This document shows positions 24,370 to 31,843 of a stretch of 31,843 nt of DNA, in pieces. Numbering within the stretch: the stretch's first letter is position 1; the number at the start of each line of letters is the position of its first letter. The position numbers were made by a program, and so were the translations under genes. The notes under the pieces were generated by a model. The model saw nothing but the letters and a program-made list of their open reading frames with translations. It had not been told where the DNA came from and searched no databases. Source of the stretch: Microscillaceae bacterium (lineage in GTDB: Bacteria > Bacteroidota > Bacteroidia > Cytophagales > Microscillaceae); assembly GCA_003483885.1 (NCBI GenBank), contig DMXI01000038.1, forward strand, positions 1-31,843, given 5' to 3'.

Positions 24370-24377
24370 TATATTTG
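24370..24377 (+). promoter_or_regulatory. Promoter -7 element of the candidate small RNA or dnaG leader
   Basis: TATATTTG matches TAnnTTTG perfectly and lies just before a foldable stretch. The -33 position reads CTTA, a weak match. Confidence 0.45.
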
Positions 24378-24383
24378 AAATTA

Positions 24384-24500
24384 AAACAGGCTCTCACAAA
24401 TGCTTACAATGAGCGAACTAACCGAATTCCTCCCCTTGTAATAATGCATTGCGAAAAGCCTGTAAACAAAAATGACACCAAATTAACGGTGTCATTTTTA
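24384..24500 (+). ncRNA. Candidate structured small RNA or dnaG leader
   Basis: Starting a few bases after the TATATTTG element, about 117 bases can fold into one extended hairpin followed by a terminator. Pairs seen: ACAGGCT (24386-24392) with AGCCTGT (24457-24463); AATGC (24399-24403) with GCATT (24446-24450); TTACAA (24404-24409) with TTGTAA (24436-24441). The 26-base apical loop (24410-24435) ends in the C-rich run CCTCCCC, able to pair with G-rich ribosome-binding regions. The size, own promoter-like element and terminator fit a trans-acting sRNA. Alternatives are a 6S-like RNA or a transcription attenuator of dnaG, which starts 62 bases further on. I recognise no Rfam family. Confidence 0.5.
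24468..24500 (+). terminator. Strong terminator upstream of dnaG
   Basis: AAAAATGACACC (24468-24479) pairs perfectly with GGTGTCATTTTT (24488-24499) around an 8-base loop, ending in five T. It must end a transcript starting upstream, most simply the candidate RNA at 24384. Confidence 0.85.
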
Positions 24501-24561
24501 TATCAAAAATAGTACCACCCCTTCGTTTTTGGAATCATTTTTGTCTTTTTAATCTCTTTTT

Positions 24562-26625
24562 ATGCGAATTTCTCCAGAAACCGTCGACAAAATACGTGAC
24601 GCGGTAGACATCGTAGATGTAGTGGGAGATTTTGTATCTCTCAAAAAAAAGGGGGGTAACTGGTGGGCACTCTCTCCTTTTACCAATGAAAAAACCCCTT
24701 CCTTTTCTGTTTCCCCCGCCAAGGGAATTTTCAAATGTTTTAGTTCGGGCAAAGGAGGCGACGCCATTACCTTTGTAATGGAGGTAGAGAAGCTGAGTTA
24801 CCCAGAAGCACTTCGCTACTTGGCCAAGAAGTATAATATCGAAATTGAAGAGGATGAAGCTCCTACCCCAGAAGAAATAGCCCGACAAAATGAACGGGAA
24901 AGTTTGCTCATTGCTCTGGAATATGCCAGCAAATATTTTGAAAAAAATCTCCACGAAACCCCTGAGGGTCAATCTATTGGTGTTTCTTATTTCAAAGAAC
25001 GCGGGTTTAGCACCAAAACAATGGAGACCTTTGAGCTTGGCTATAGTATGGATAGCTGGGAGGCACTTACTCAACAGGCACTCAAGGATAAGTTTAATGT
25101 CACCACTTTGGTGAATGCTGGACTTACTATAGATAAGAATGGCAAACACTTTGACCGTTTCCGCGATCGGGTGATTTTCCCTATTCATAATCTGGCTGGT
25201 AAGGTGATTGCATTTGGGGCACGTATTCTCAAAAATGATAAAAAACAAGCCAAGTATCTCAACTCGCCCGAATCGTTGGTGTATCATAAGAGCGATGTGT
25301 TGTATGGGCTTTATCAGGCTAAGCAAGGCCTGCGCACCCAAGACAATTGCTATTTGGTAGAAGGCTACACCGATGTGATCTCGCTGCATCAAGCAGGTAT
25401 AGAAAACGTGGTGGCCAGCTCAGGAACTTCGCTTACTTCGGGCCAAATTCGGTTGATTAGGCGATTTACCCCCAATATTACCGTATTGTATGATGGCGAT
25501 GCGGCGGGTATCAAGGCTGCCATTCGGGGAATTGATCTGGTACTGGAAGAGGGTATGAATGTGAAGGTGGTGTTGTTTCCTAATGGCGAAGACCCTGATA
25601 GTTATGTAAAGCAGGTAGGAGGCACGGCTTTTCAGGAGTTTATCAAACAAAACGGGCAAGATTTTATTACTTTCAAAGCGCAGCTTTACCTCAAAGAAAC
25701 TAAAGAAGCAGCACCGGCTGACCAGCCTTTTAAGCGGGCCGAAATGATTCGGGAAGTGGTAGAAAGTATTACTAAAATTCCTGACGCTATTAAGCGATCA
25801 GTGTTTTATAGGGAATGTAGTGCTTTGCTGGATATAGATGAGGGCATTTTGATTGATGAAGGCAATAAAATGCTGAAAGAGAATGCGCGTAAAAAACGTA
25901 ATCGTGAAGAACGCGCCCAGCAAGCCTTAGAGCGTGAAAGACAACGTTCCTCGGATGCTCCTCCTATGGACTTTCCTCCTGACTTGCCGCCACCCGATGG
26001 CTTTTTTATCCAGGAAGAGGGTGAGATTCAAGTAGATGGAGAAGTGATTACTCCTGAGCAAACTGGTACAGCAGAGGTGGCTCCACAACCTCAAAAAACG
26101 GTACGCACTCCCATTGCTTTTCAGGAAAAAGAGCACATCCGTTTGCTACTCAATTATGCCAATCATGATCTCAAAGAGGATGGTAAGGTGTGTAAGTTTC
26201 TATTGGATGAAATTAGTGAAGTAACTTTCGAAACGCCTATATACAGCCAAATGCTTACCATATTCAAAGAACAATTGGCGGAGGATAATATCATTACGGC
26301 AGATTATTTTATCCAGCAAGAAGATGAAACGCTTAAACGGGCCGCGGTAGATTTGATTACAGAACGGTTTGAGTTGAGCGAAAACTGGGAGGAGATGCAT
26401 GGTATTTACATTCCCAAAGATGAAGATATTTTGGATGGTTTGGTGTTAAAAGCCATTTTGCGTCTTAAGCTGCGCCATATCCGTAAAATGCTGAATGAAA
26501 ACGCACAAAAACTAACCGAAGCGGAGACTATTGAAGACCAAGAGGAAGTCCTGAAGCTTCATATGGAGCTAAAAGATGTGGAAAAGGATATTGCGGAACG
26601 CTTGGGGAATGTGGTACTGAAGTAA
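24562..26625 (+). CDS. dnaG: DNA primase with degenerate zinc-binding site
   Basis: A 687-residue primase that makes RNA primers at the replication fork with the DnaB helicase. Order: N-terminal CHC2-type domain (1-100), primase core with TOPRIM (about 255-345) showing VEGYTDV (Glu267), YDGDAAG (Asp311, Asp313) and GEDPDSYV, a disordered Pro/Glu-rich linker (about 445-515), and a helical C-terminal DnaB-binding region (about 525-687). The zinc site is changed: the usual CPFH and CFGCG read SPFT (residues 38-41) and CFSSG (59-63), leaving one of four ligands, while EKTPSFSVSPAKGIFKCF around it is well kept. So the fold is likely held without zinc. ATG 24562. Large antisense ORFs here are shadows. 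Identification is very secure. Confidence 0.97.
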   Translation: MRISPETVDKIRDAVDIVDVVGDFVSLKKKGGNWWALSPFTNEKTPSFSVSPAKGIFKCFSSGKGGDAITFVMEVEKLSYPEALRYLAKKYNIEIEEDEAPTPEEIARQNERESLLIALEYASKYFEKNLHETPEGQSIGVSYFKERGFSTKTMETFELGYSMDSWEALTQQALKDKFNVTTLVNAGLTIDKNGKHFDRFRDRVIFPIHNLAGKVIAFGARILKNDKKQAKYLNSPESLVYHKSDVLYGLYQAKQGLRTQDNCYLVEGYTDVISLHQAGIENVVASSGTSLTSGQIRLIRRFTPNITVLYDGDAAGIKAAIRGIDLVLEEGMNVKVVLFPNGEDPDSYVKQVGGTAFQEFIKQNGQDFITFKAQLYLKETKEAAPADQPFKRAEMIREVVESITKIPDAIKRSVFYRECSALLDIDEGILIDEGNKMLKENARKKRNREERAQQALERERQRSSDAPPMDFPPDLPPPDGFFIQEEGEIQVDGEVITPEQTGTAEVAPQPQKTVRTPIAFQEKEHIRLLLNYANHDLKEDGKVCKFLLDEISEVTFETPIYSQMLTIFKEQLAEDNIITADYFIQQEDETLKRAAVDLITERFELSENWEEMHGIYIPKDEDILDGLVLKAILRLKLRHIRKMLNENAQKLTEAETIEDQEEVLKLHMELKDVEKDIAERLGNVVLK

Positions 26626-26641
26626 TGGATTCACTTAAGGT

Positions 26642-26707
26642 TTGATCAACAACTGTGGGGCTTAACGAGGTAGTTGCTCACGTAAAAACTCCACAACTGT
26701 TGATCAA
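26642..26707. repeat. Long inverted repeat between convergent genes
   Basis: TTGATCAACA-ac-TGTGG (26642-26658) pairs with CCACA-ac-TGTTGATCAA (26691-26707), 15 pairs with a symmetrical two-base bubble and a 32-base loop. It lies between dnaG and the convergent OmpA-like gene. No T-tract follows on either strand, so it is not a typical terminator. Confidence 0.7.
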
Positions 26708-26713
26708 CGATTT

Positions 26714-27604
26714 CTAGTCTTCCAGCTCGCCGTTTTTGACAGGGATAATGGCCACCGAAAATTTACAAATCCGTCGCCGCTCGTCTACCTCAAGGTAATC
26801 TTTCACGTCTCGATAAGGATATTGTTCTCCCAATCCTATTACGTTGTTTTTACGCTGAATAATTTGGGTATACCCTGCTTTGCGCAATGCCGAAGTAAGG
26901 TGCTTATAGACGGACCTGGCTCTTAGGCGAGACAGTACTTTGTTTAAAAACTTGCGATTTTCGGTGATGTTGATGTCTTCTTTAGGTAAGGGCAAAGGGC
27001 CATCGGCTTTGGATTTGAGCAACCCGATCAACTTGGGACGTCGCAAGGGTTCGGCATCGCTGTAGCCTGTAGCCGTAATTTCTATCTGCAGAGTTTGATT
27101 GGTATCCAGCTTCCCTTCATATTTTTTCAATGAATCTTTTACCTGACCAATAAAGATTTGAATCCGTTCTTTTACATCGGGATTAAGGGTAAATTCTCCT
27201 GATTCAAAGGTTCCTTCTGACTTTACTGTACCTGCACCCATATTGATAAAGTCGTTCATCATGAGCAACATATAGATTTCTTCGTCGCGTTTTTTGCGAT
27301 ACTCTCGAGCCAATTGTTCTATTTTTTCGGCATCCTTTTTCAAATCCAATGATTGTAATAAGTCTCGACGGGCATTTAATTCGGCGCGGAGGGCAGTCAA
27401 AATAGGAAGGTAACTTTTCACTGCATTGTTAGGGTCTTCTTCCAACTTAGCAGAGATTTTTTGCTCAATGGTTTTTATTACATTTAATTGAGAAATGGTG
27501 GCTTGAATATTTTCATCCAAGGCTTGTTTTCGGGTATTTTTCATCCCCACACAGCCCGAAGCAATGACCGCCAGCAAGCCTAATACATACAATTTTTTAA
27601 CCAT
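26714..27604 (-). CDS. OmpA-like domain lipoprotein
   Basis: A 296-residue predicted lipoprotein (lipobox VIASGC, Cys18). Residues 25-120 are helical and charged (coiled-coil-like). Residues about 135-290 resemble an OmpA/MotB peptidoglycan-binding domain in spread-out form: a start like FTLNPDVKERIQIF, the strand and turn ITATGYSDAEP (Asp183), after an insertion of about 25 residues the helix ENRKFLNKVLSRLRARSVYKHL (Arg226/228/230), and a late GLGEQYPY ... DERRRICKFSVAIIP. Both residue types that bind diaminopimelate (Asp and Arg) are present. It likely links an envelope complex to the cell wall. ATG 27604 was chosen for its signal; a TTG 54 bases upstream is unlikely. It follows the coiled-coil gene by 107 bases in the same direction. 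Confidence 0.65.
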   Translation of the reverse strand: MVKKLYVLGLLAVIASGCVGMKNTRKQALDENIQATISQLNVIKTIEQKISAKLEEDPNNAVKSYLPILTALRAELNARRDLLQSLDLKKDAEKIEQLAREYRKKRDEEIYMLLMMNDFINMGAGTVKSEGTFESGEFTLNPDVKERIQIFIGQVKDSLKKYEGKLDTNQTLQIEITATGYSDAEPLRRPKLIGLLKSKADGPLPLPKEDINITENRKFLNKVLSRLRARSVYKHLTSALRKAGYTQIIQRKNNVIGLGEQYPYRDVKDYLEVDERRRICKFSVAIIPVKNGELED

Positions 27605-27646
27605 TGCAAGATGTAATATATGTTTATCAATAATAGCAAATTCGCC

Positions 27647-27654
27647 CAAATATA
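27647..27654 (-). promoter_or_regulatory. Possible -7 element for the OmpA-like gene
   Basis: On the minus strand this reads TATATTTG, a perfect TAnnTTTG, 42 bases before ATG 27604. There is no -33 TTTG at the right spacing. Confidence 0.3.
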
Positions 27655-27711
27655 ACAATTAATCCCCCTACATTGTCTTGTGACAAATGTTAAAAAAATG
27701 GCAAATTCATA

Positions 27712-28407
27712 TCAATCGAGTGGTATTTTCTCTAGGTCTTGCTTTATTTTTCGAATCAGGGAGTTCTGTTCCGCTATTTTCTCTTTTAAGGTTTGTAAAC
27801 TATTTTCTATGCTTTTTTCTTTGGTAGACAACTCGGTGTACACTGGTACTAAGGTTTCATACATTTCTTTGAGGTCGGTATTTTGGGTCGCCAATTTTTG
27901 ATATACTTTGGCAAGATCACTTTTATAACCATTGAGTTTGTTGCGATTGGGGTTGGCCGACTCTAGCTCAGTCTTGAATTGGGCAAATAGTTGTTTACGT
28001 TCTTTCCAGCTTTGCTCTATTTGGCTAATCAAATCTTTGCGGTATTTATCCAGATAACTATGTAGGTATATGACAATAAAACTATACTTGGACTGAATAA
28101 AATGGGTAAGTTCTAATGGCTTTATGGTGAGTTTCTTGTAGCGCTGCTCAATCAGGTTGAACACATATTTTATGCCTTCTACATCCGCAAATAATCCTTC
28201 GGTATCGTCCATGGCTTCTTGCTGGTTAAAACGATTTACTTTGATTTGTAGCTCCTTGAGTAGCTTACAAATATCATCGTTCTGGGGGCAAATCACTTTG
28301 AGCGCTCGTTCCATTTTTTTGCTTATTCTCCTTTCAGCGGCTTGTTGTTGGGCTACCAAAGGGGTTATTAGAAAAAATACGCAACAAGAAATCAACAAAT
28401 ATTTCAT
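27712..28407 (-). CDS. Secreted coiled-coil protein, 231 aa, unknown function
   Basis: I do not recognise a family. A clear signal peptide (residues 1-19, ending PLVAQ) is followed by an almost wholly helical, Lys/Glu/Gln-rich protein with coiled-coil heptads, especially at 95-135 and 180-225. Two cysteines (ICPQNDDIC, near residues 39 and 46) could form a disulfide. The ATG at 28407 is clear. It lies upstream of the OmpA-like lipoprotein gene in the same direction, so the two may act together at the cell envelope, perhaps in the periplasm. That link is inferred from position only. Confidence 0.65.
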   Translation of the reverse strand: MKYLLISCCVFFLITPLVAQQQAAERRISKKMERALKVICPQNDDICKLLKELQIKVNRFNQQEAMDDTEGLFADVEGIKYVFNLIEQRYKKLTIKPLELTHFIQSKYSFIVIYLHSYLDKYRKDLISQIEQSWKERKQLFAQFKTELESANPNRNKLNGYKSDLAKVYQKLATQNTDLKEMYETLVPVYTELSTKEKSIENSLQTLKEKIAEQNSLIRKIKQDLEKIPLD

Positions 28408-28504
28408 GAATAAGAATATGATTAGGTGAATGGAGTAAATTGTTGTTAAGAGTATGTTTAAAACGCTAAAAACGCGCCAATAGTTAACAGTCTACCCAAC
28501 CTAA

Positions 28505-29332
28505 TCACTTAAACATCCCTATAATGGCAGGGCCCCACAAGTGAGTTAAAAAAAAGAAGGTGCCCATGGCAATAAAGGTGGTAGCCATAAAAAGTATTAC
28601 GGAAGTGAATATTTTGAATTGAGCCGAACTACTTCGGCTATCAGATCGCACCATCAGCTCTACCAAGATAAGGTTGGGCAAGTAAAAAAAGAAGGCCATA
28701 ATATTATCGAACCAACCGTGAAAATCGTTGGTATGCCCAGCCTTATCGGTCAGTAAAAACCAAAAGCCATACTCCATACGGTAAAGCCAGGAACCAATGG
28801 CCAAAGCAAATAGCCTTAAGGCCCAGACTCTGTGTTTTTGTAAATTTCGGGCTCTTGCCTGTCGAATGGTTTCTATAGCACACCAAAACATGAGTATTCC
28901 GTATAGGGCAAAACCAATATCCATGACGATGCCTCCTACGGTGCCTTTGATCAGGATAAATAACAGGCCACCAATGGCTGCCAAAATAGAGGCTACAACA
29001 TAAATACGCCCTACCCAACGGTGTAGACGCGGGTATATTTCCCTAATTTTGCGTATTACCTGAATGCATCCCATGACTAAGATAATGCCACCTGCGGCAA
29101 AATGTACCCCAATGCTTAAAGTAGCAGTTCTTGCCCCTGGAGTATAGATTCCTGGCAATAGCTTATTCCATTTGTTCATGTTGCCATTAATCAACGAAGC
29201 CGCATAAAATGCTAATATATACAGGCCAAATAAAATGGCGCTGACCCATACTGTAACCACCAGCGCCCGGTTGGCTAATCGGAGTATGGCATCGCTGCGG
29301 TTATTGAGTGGAGGGTGCACTGATTGTGACAT
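28505..29332 (-). CDS. DUF2306 membrane protein
   Basis: A 275-residue integral membrane protein with about seven to eight hydrophobic segments. The central part matches the DUF2306 pattern: VHFAAGGIILVMGCIQ, then LHRWVGRIYVVASILAAIGG and HRVWALRLFALAIGSWLYR. Conserved histidines and arginines at segment ends (HR at about residue 105 and 173) suggest haem or quinone contact, as in distantly related cytochrome b561-like proteins, but this is inference. ATG 29332 was chosen over a TTG two codons upstream. It stands alone between two unknown envelope genes. Function unknown. Confidence 0.8.
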   Translation of the reverse strand: MSQSVHPPLNNRSDAILRLANRALVVTVWVSAILFGLYILAFYAASLINGNMNKWNKLLPGIYTPGARTATLSIGVHFAAGGIILVMGCIQVIRKIREIYPRLHRWVGRIYVVASILAAIGGLLFILIKGTVGGIVMDIGFALYGILMFWCAIETIRQARARNLQKHRVWALRLFALAIGSWLYRMEYGFWFLLTDKAGHTNDFHGWFDNIMAFFFYLPNLILVELMVRSDSRSSSAQFKIFTSVILFMATTFIAMGTFFFLTHLWGPAIIGMFK

Positions 29333-29464
29333 AAGCAATAAAATGAATTTGGGTCCGAGTTTTTATCTCGAGGAAATGCTAATATATAAAATCATCCCTA
29401 AATGGGCGAAAAAATTAACTACGAAGCAAAGAGGAATGTTCTATCTGAAGACTCAAAATATTTC

Positions 29465-30415
29465 TTAATCTATCCATTTGGTGTCAAAACTTGCTATAGA
29501 AATCCGCTTATCGGAAATTACGCAACGCAAGCGTAGTTTTTTGTCCCCTTTGGTAGTTTTGAGGTGCAGCTGTATGCCCAAATCTGGCTCGTACAACCGT
29601 TTTTTCTTATTCCAGATCACCTGAGTTTTATCTAATACCAGCGAATCTACGGCAGGGAAGCGTTTAAATTCTCTGGCAAGTTCTTCTTTGTTCTTTTGGG
29701 TATACTCAACAGCTCGGCGATAACTTTTTTCAGAAAATCCAAGTATCTTTTTTAGTTCTACATTGGTAATGTATTCCTGTTGAAGCCCCTCAATATCTTT
29801 GTTTTTTATCTTTTGATATATATGCTGGGCAAAGTCCAGTGGATGCTGAGGAAAGGTACGCACCAAATAATTGTATTTTTGATATTTTTCGTTTGCTTTT
29901 TTTGCTGAGATATTCATCTCCCAAATGGGGTTAATCTTCCATTGTTCCCCTTTAAGATGCATTGGACTTAGTTGAAAACTTACCAAAATGGAATCTTTCA
30001 CAAATCTGAAATACATTTCTCGGGTAATATCCTCACGTTTATTGAGCACCCTACGAAAAGCCGATTTGTATTTAAAACTGTTCTCGATTAGGTCTTCCAG
30101 GGTAAGCTTGTATTTTTTCACAGTATCTCTTAAACGCTCAAAATCTTTAGTAATCTTTTTTTGATGCTTTTCCAGCACCGCTTCGGTCAATTGCTTGCGT
30201 TTATCAGATGAAGCCGTTTTTAGGAATACCTGATCATCCATCACCTCTTGGGTAGCATAGTATTGCCGGCTGAACTTCTCAAAGTCATTGTTTTTGATCG
30301 CAGTAAGCAGGCTATCAATAATACTGGCTGGGGCAACTGCTTTTTTGGGTGCAGTAGTTTGCTTACAACCAGCAAGAATAGCTACCAACATAATAATCCA
30401 ATAAATTTTAGACAT
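29465..30415 (-). CDS. Hypothetical lipoprotein, 316 aa
   Basis: I do not recognise a family. It has a lipoprotein signal with lipobox AILAGC (Cys17) and a mature part that is very rich in Lys and Glu. The mature part may consist of two similar halves: one starting IIDSLLTAIKNNDFEKFSRQY and one starting FAQHIYQKIKNKDIEGLQQEY, each a helix pair followed by a longer stretch. This suggests an internal duplication. ATG 30415 was chosen; a TTG 18 bases upstream adds little. It is divergent from the pirin gene, with 120 bases between. Probably an envelope protein; no role can be given. Confidence 0.65.
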   Translation of the reverse strand: MSKIYWIIMLVAILAGCKQTTAPKKAVAPASIIDSLLTAIKNNDFEKFSRQYYATQEVMDDQVFLKTASSDKRKQLTEAVLEKHQKKITKDFERLRDTVKKYKLTLEDLIENSFKYKSAFRRVLNKREDITREMYFRFVKDSILVSFQLSPMHLKGEQWKINPIWEMNISAKKANEKYQKYNYLVRTFPQHPLDFAQHIYQKIKNKDIEGLQQEYITNVELKKILGFSEKSYRRAVEYTQKNKEELAREFKRFPAVDSLVLDKTQVIWNKKKRLYEPDLGIQLHLKTTKGDKKLRLRCVISDKRISIASFDTKWID

Positions 30416-30535
30416 ATTGTTGTAGTTTTTCAATACAAATACGCTGCAATATAGTGCTTCTTGCTCAAATGCCTTTCAACCTTTATGACCTCATACTTGT
30501 TAACCGCACAACAACTTAAGCAAACGCGAAAACAT

Positions 30536-31395
30536 ATGGCTGTAAAAAACATCAAAGCAGTGCTTCCTTCGATAAAGGTAAATATGGGGGGTAATGTAAT
30601 TGAACAACCCCTACCCCACCGAACTGTGGAATATATAGATCCTTTTTTATTGATTCATCACTGGAAAGATGAGTTACCAGGTGGCCAAACTCAAGCGGAA
30701 CTTGGTGTAGCCCCTCACCCTCATCGGGGTTTCTCACCGGTTACCTTCGTCTTTCAGGGAGCCATTCGCCATCAAGATTCTTTGGGCCATGACGCCGTGG
30801 TATCGGCTGGTGGTACTCAATGGATGTTTGCGGGTAATGGTATTACCCACAGCGAACGCCCTGGTAAAGCATTGGCTCAAAATGGTGGAACCTTGGAAAT
30901 TATTCAGTTTTGGGTAAATGCCCCTGCCAAACATAAAATGGAAATGCCTTTTTACAAACCCATTACTAAGGAAGATACACCGCTCATAGAGGAAGAAAAA
31001 CATCGCATTCAGGTAGTATGCGGGGAATATGCAGGAGTAAAAGGCAATGTGACTTACTATTCTCCTTTGAATTTATTGAGGGTAGCAACCGAAAAAGGTG
31101 CGGACTTTATGATGGCTCTTGAAACAGGCCATAATACCATTATTTATCTATTGGATGGCCAAATAAGCATCAATGATCGCCCAAAGCCAAAGATATGGTG
31201 TGGATGAATGAGGAGGGAAACAGTTTTAGCGTGAAAGCTACCCAATCTACCCGTTTTATTGTGTTGTCGGGGGCACCTCTCAACGAACCTATGTATACTT
31301 ATGGACCTTTTGTGATGAACACCGAAGACCAAGTGAGAAACGCCATAGAAGATGCACAAAATGGTAAATTGGGTACCTTAGAAGAAACCTTCTAA
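30536..31395 (+). CDS. Pirin family protein, interrupted by a -1 frameshift
   Basis: Pirins are bicupin proteins with a metal-binding first cupin; bacterial members often act as quercetin-2,3-dioxygenases or redox regulators. The first cupin is complete, with metal ligands His61 and His63 (APHPHRGF), His105 and Glu107 (GITHSE). The reading frame from ATG 30536 stops at 31207, in the second cupin after INDRPKPK. The rest (MVWMNEEGN ... GPFVMNTEDQV ... GKLGTLEETF) continues in the -1 frame to 31395. Joining at CCCAAAG (31180-31186) gives a 286-residue protein of normal length, reading RPKAKDMVWM across the join. So one base is missing, by mutation, sequencing error or programmed slippage. The TTG at 30461 is an unlikely start. 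The restored stop overlaps the convergent gene by four bases. Confidence 0.82.
31180..31186 (+). other. Slippery-type heptamer at the pirin frameshift
   Basis: C-CCA-AAG fits X-XXY-YYZ exactly in the zero frame. A -1 slip here moves ribosomes into the frame that encodes the rest of pirin. No clear downstream stem-loop or upstream Shine-Dalgarno-like stimulator is seen. Confidence 0.4.
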
Positions 31396-31843
31396 CTATC
31401 AGCAAGCTTTGGTTTTGGTTCGCCTTTCGAGATATTGGCAAACAAAGCAAAGAAAGAATACTGATCGTTCAATTTTTTAATTTTTACTTCGAGATCATCG
31501 GAGGTAAGGGCTACTTGTACCAAACCAATACCTGCGCCTCTGCTTTCTCCTTCGCGTGGAGCATCTCTCAGTTTACGCTTATATTCGCGTAGCGCATCTC
31601 TATCCAATGAGATTACTGTTTTCCATTTGTCCAACAACAAAGTAGCACTATCAGTTTTGATCAGGTTTCCGGTAATCACTTGATACCCATCATCGTTTTG
31701 CAAAATCACCAAAGTACCTACCTTGTCGCGATCGCCAAAGTGATTGACTTCTTTAGAGTAATACAGTACGTTTTGACTTAATTCCATAAATACTGAAAAT
31801 ACCTTTTTCCCAGCTTTACGGTTTTCTTTCAGTTTTTCACGAA
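31392..31843 (-). CDS. SiaB-like (DUF6272) kinase, C-terminal part; start outside window
   Basis: At least 150 residues of a soluble GHKL-ATPase-like protein. The frame stays open to the window edge (upstream residues read REKLKENRKAGKKVFSVF), so the ATG at 31787 is internal. It shows an N-box-like FMELSQNVLYYS and a G-box SRGAGIGLVQVA, then a strand pair ending YSFFALFANI. This pattern is that of SiaB/DUF6272 kinases, relatives of SpoIIAB, which phosphorylate SiaC-type regulators and are opposed by SpoIIE phosphatases such as SiaA. The SiaA-like phosphatase in this window lies 13 kb away on the same strand. Upstream genes (possibly siaC) would be just outside. Family call is fairly good; target inferred. 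Confidence 0.72.
   Translation of the reverse strand, partial: REKLKENRKAGKKVFSVFMELSQNVLYYSKEVNHFGDRDKVGTLVILQNDDGYQVITGNLIKTDSATLLLDKWKTVISLDRDALREYKRKLRDAPREGESRGAGIGLVQVALTSDDLEVKIKKLNDQYSFFALFANISKGEPKPKLADS

Larger units (their letters stand above)
24166..24561. other. Intergenic region upstream of dnaG
   Basis: About 400 bases without a protein gene. It holds a long palindrome (24266-24310), a TATATTTG promoter-like element (24370-24377), a foldable stretch and a strong hairpin terminator (24468-24500), described separately. The first 100 bases show nothing. Confidence 0.7.

Noticed and set aside
24384..24500. SRP RNA or tmRNA
   Set aside because: It lacks the conserved SRP domain IV loop and any tRNA-like ends or tag reading frame.
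24535..25392. 285-residue minus-strand ORF inside dnaG
   Set aside because: It lies fully antisense to well-conserved dnaG and shows no recognisable domain or signal.

Overview
The window looks like chromosomal DNA of a marine-type Bacteroidota, probably order Cytophagales and close to Microscilla; this is inference from gene style, no search was run. Support: both tRNA genes carry the Bacteroidota promoter (TAnnTTTG at -7, TTTG or CTTG 19 bases upstream), start codons lack clear Shine-Dalgarno sequences, and the gene families (SpoIIE phosphatases with TPR or 7TMR-DISM sensors, a DUF4157 protein, HdrB/HdrCE-like Fe-S proteins, a SiaB-like kinase) are typical of large Cytophagales genomes.

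Layout. 1-735: 3' part of aroC. 903-2081: a PQQ/sorbosone-dehydrogenase-like lipoprotein, ending in a two-way terminator. 2250-6340 (minus): two Fe-S electron-transfer proteins resembling HdrB and HdrC/E, separated by a DUF350 membrane protein and a membrane-anchored transglutaminase-like protein. 6401-9725: two identical tRNA-Phe genes with near-identical promoters flank an opposite-strand gene encoding a DUF4157 (eCIS core) domain fused to an aldo/keto-reductase-like domain. 10194-13278: an S8 protease lipoprotein with a changed oxyanion position and a 12-repeat secreted TPR protein. 13354-14419 (minus): two unrecognised small proteins.

14480-23406 (minus) is the most striking block: four consecutive genes that all end in a SpoIIE/PP2C phosphatase domain but carry different sensors (TPR; two-TM 'four-helix'-like plus HAMP; 7TMR-DISM; TPR). 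All four keep the metal-binding Asp residues and share the same linker helix before the catalytic domain. The right window edge (31392-31843, minus) holds most of a SiaB/DUF6272-like GHKL kinase, the type of enzyme that opposes such phosphatases in SiaABC partner switching, so the region may hold several inputs to one phospho-switch.

23692-26625: a small secreted protein, a candidate structured small RNA with its own promoter-like element and terminator, and dnaG, whose primase zinc site has lost three of four ligands. 26714-30415 (minus): an OmpA-like lipoprotein, a secreted coiled-coil protein, a DUF2306 membrane protein and an unrecognised lipoprotein. 30536-31395: a pirin interrupted by a -1 shift exactly at a CCCAAAG heptamer. 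Several long ORFs crossing tRNAs or lying antisense to genes are judged spurious.
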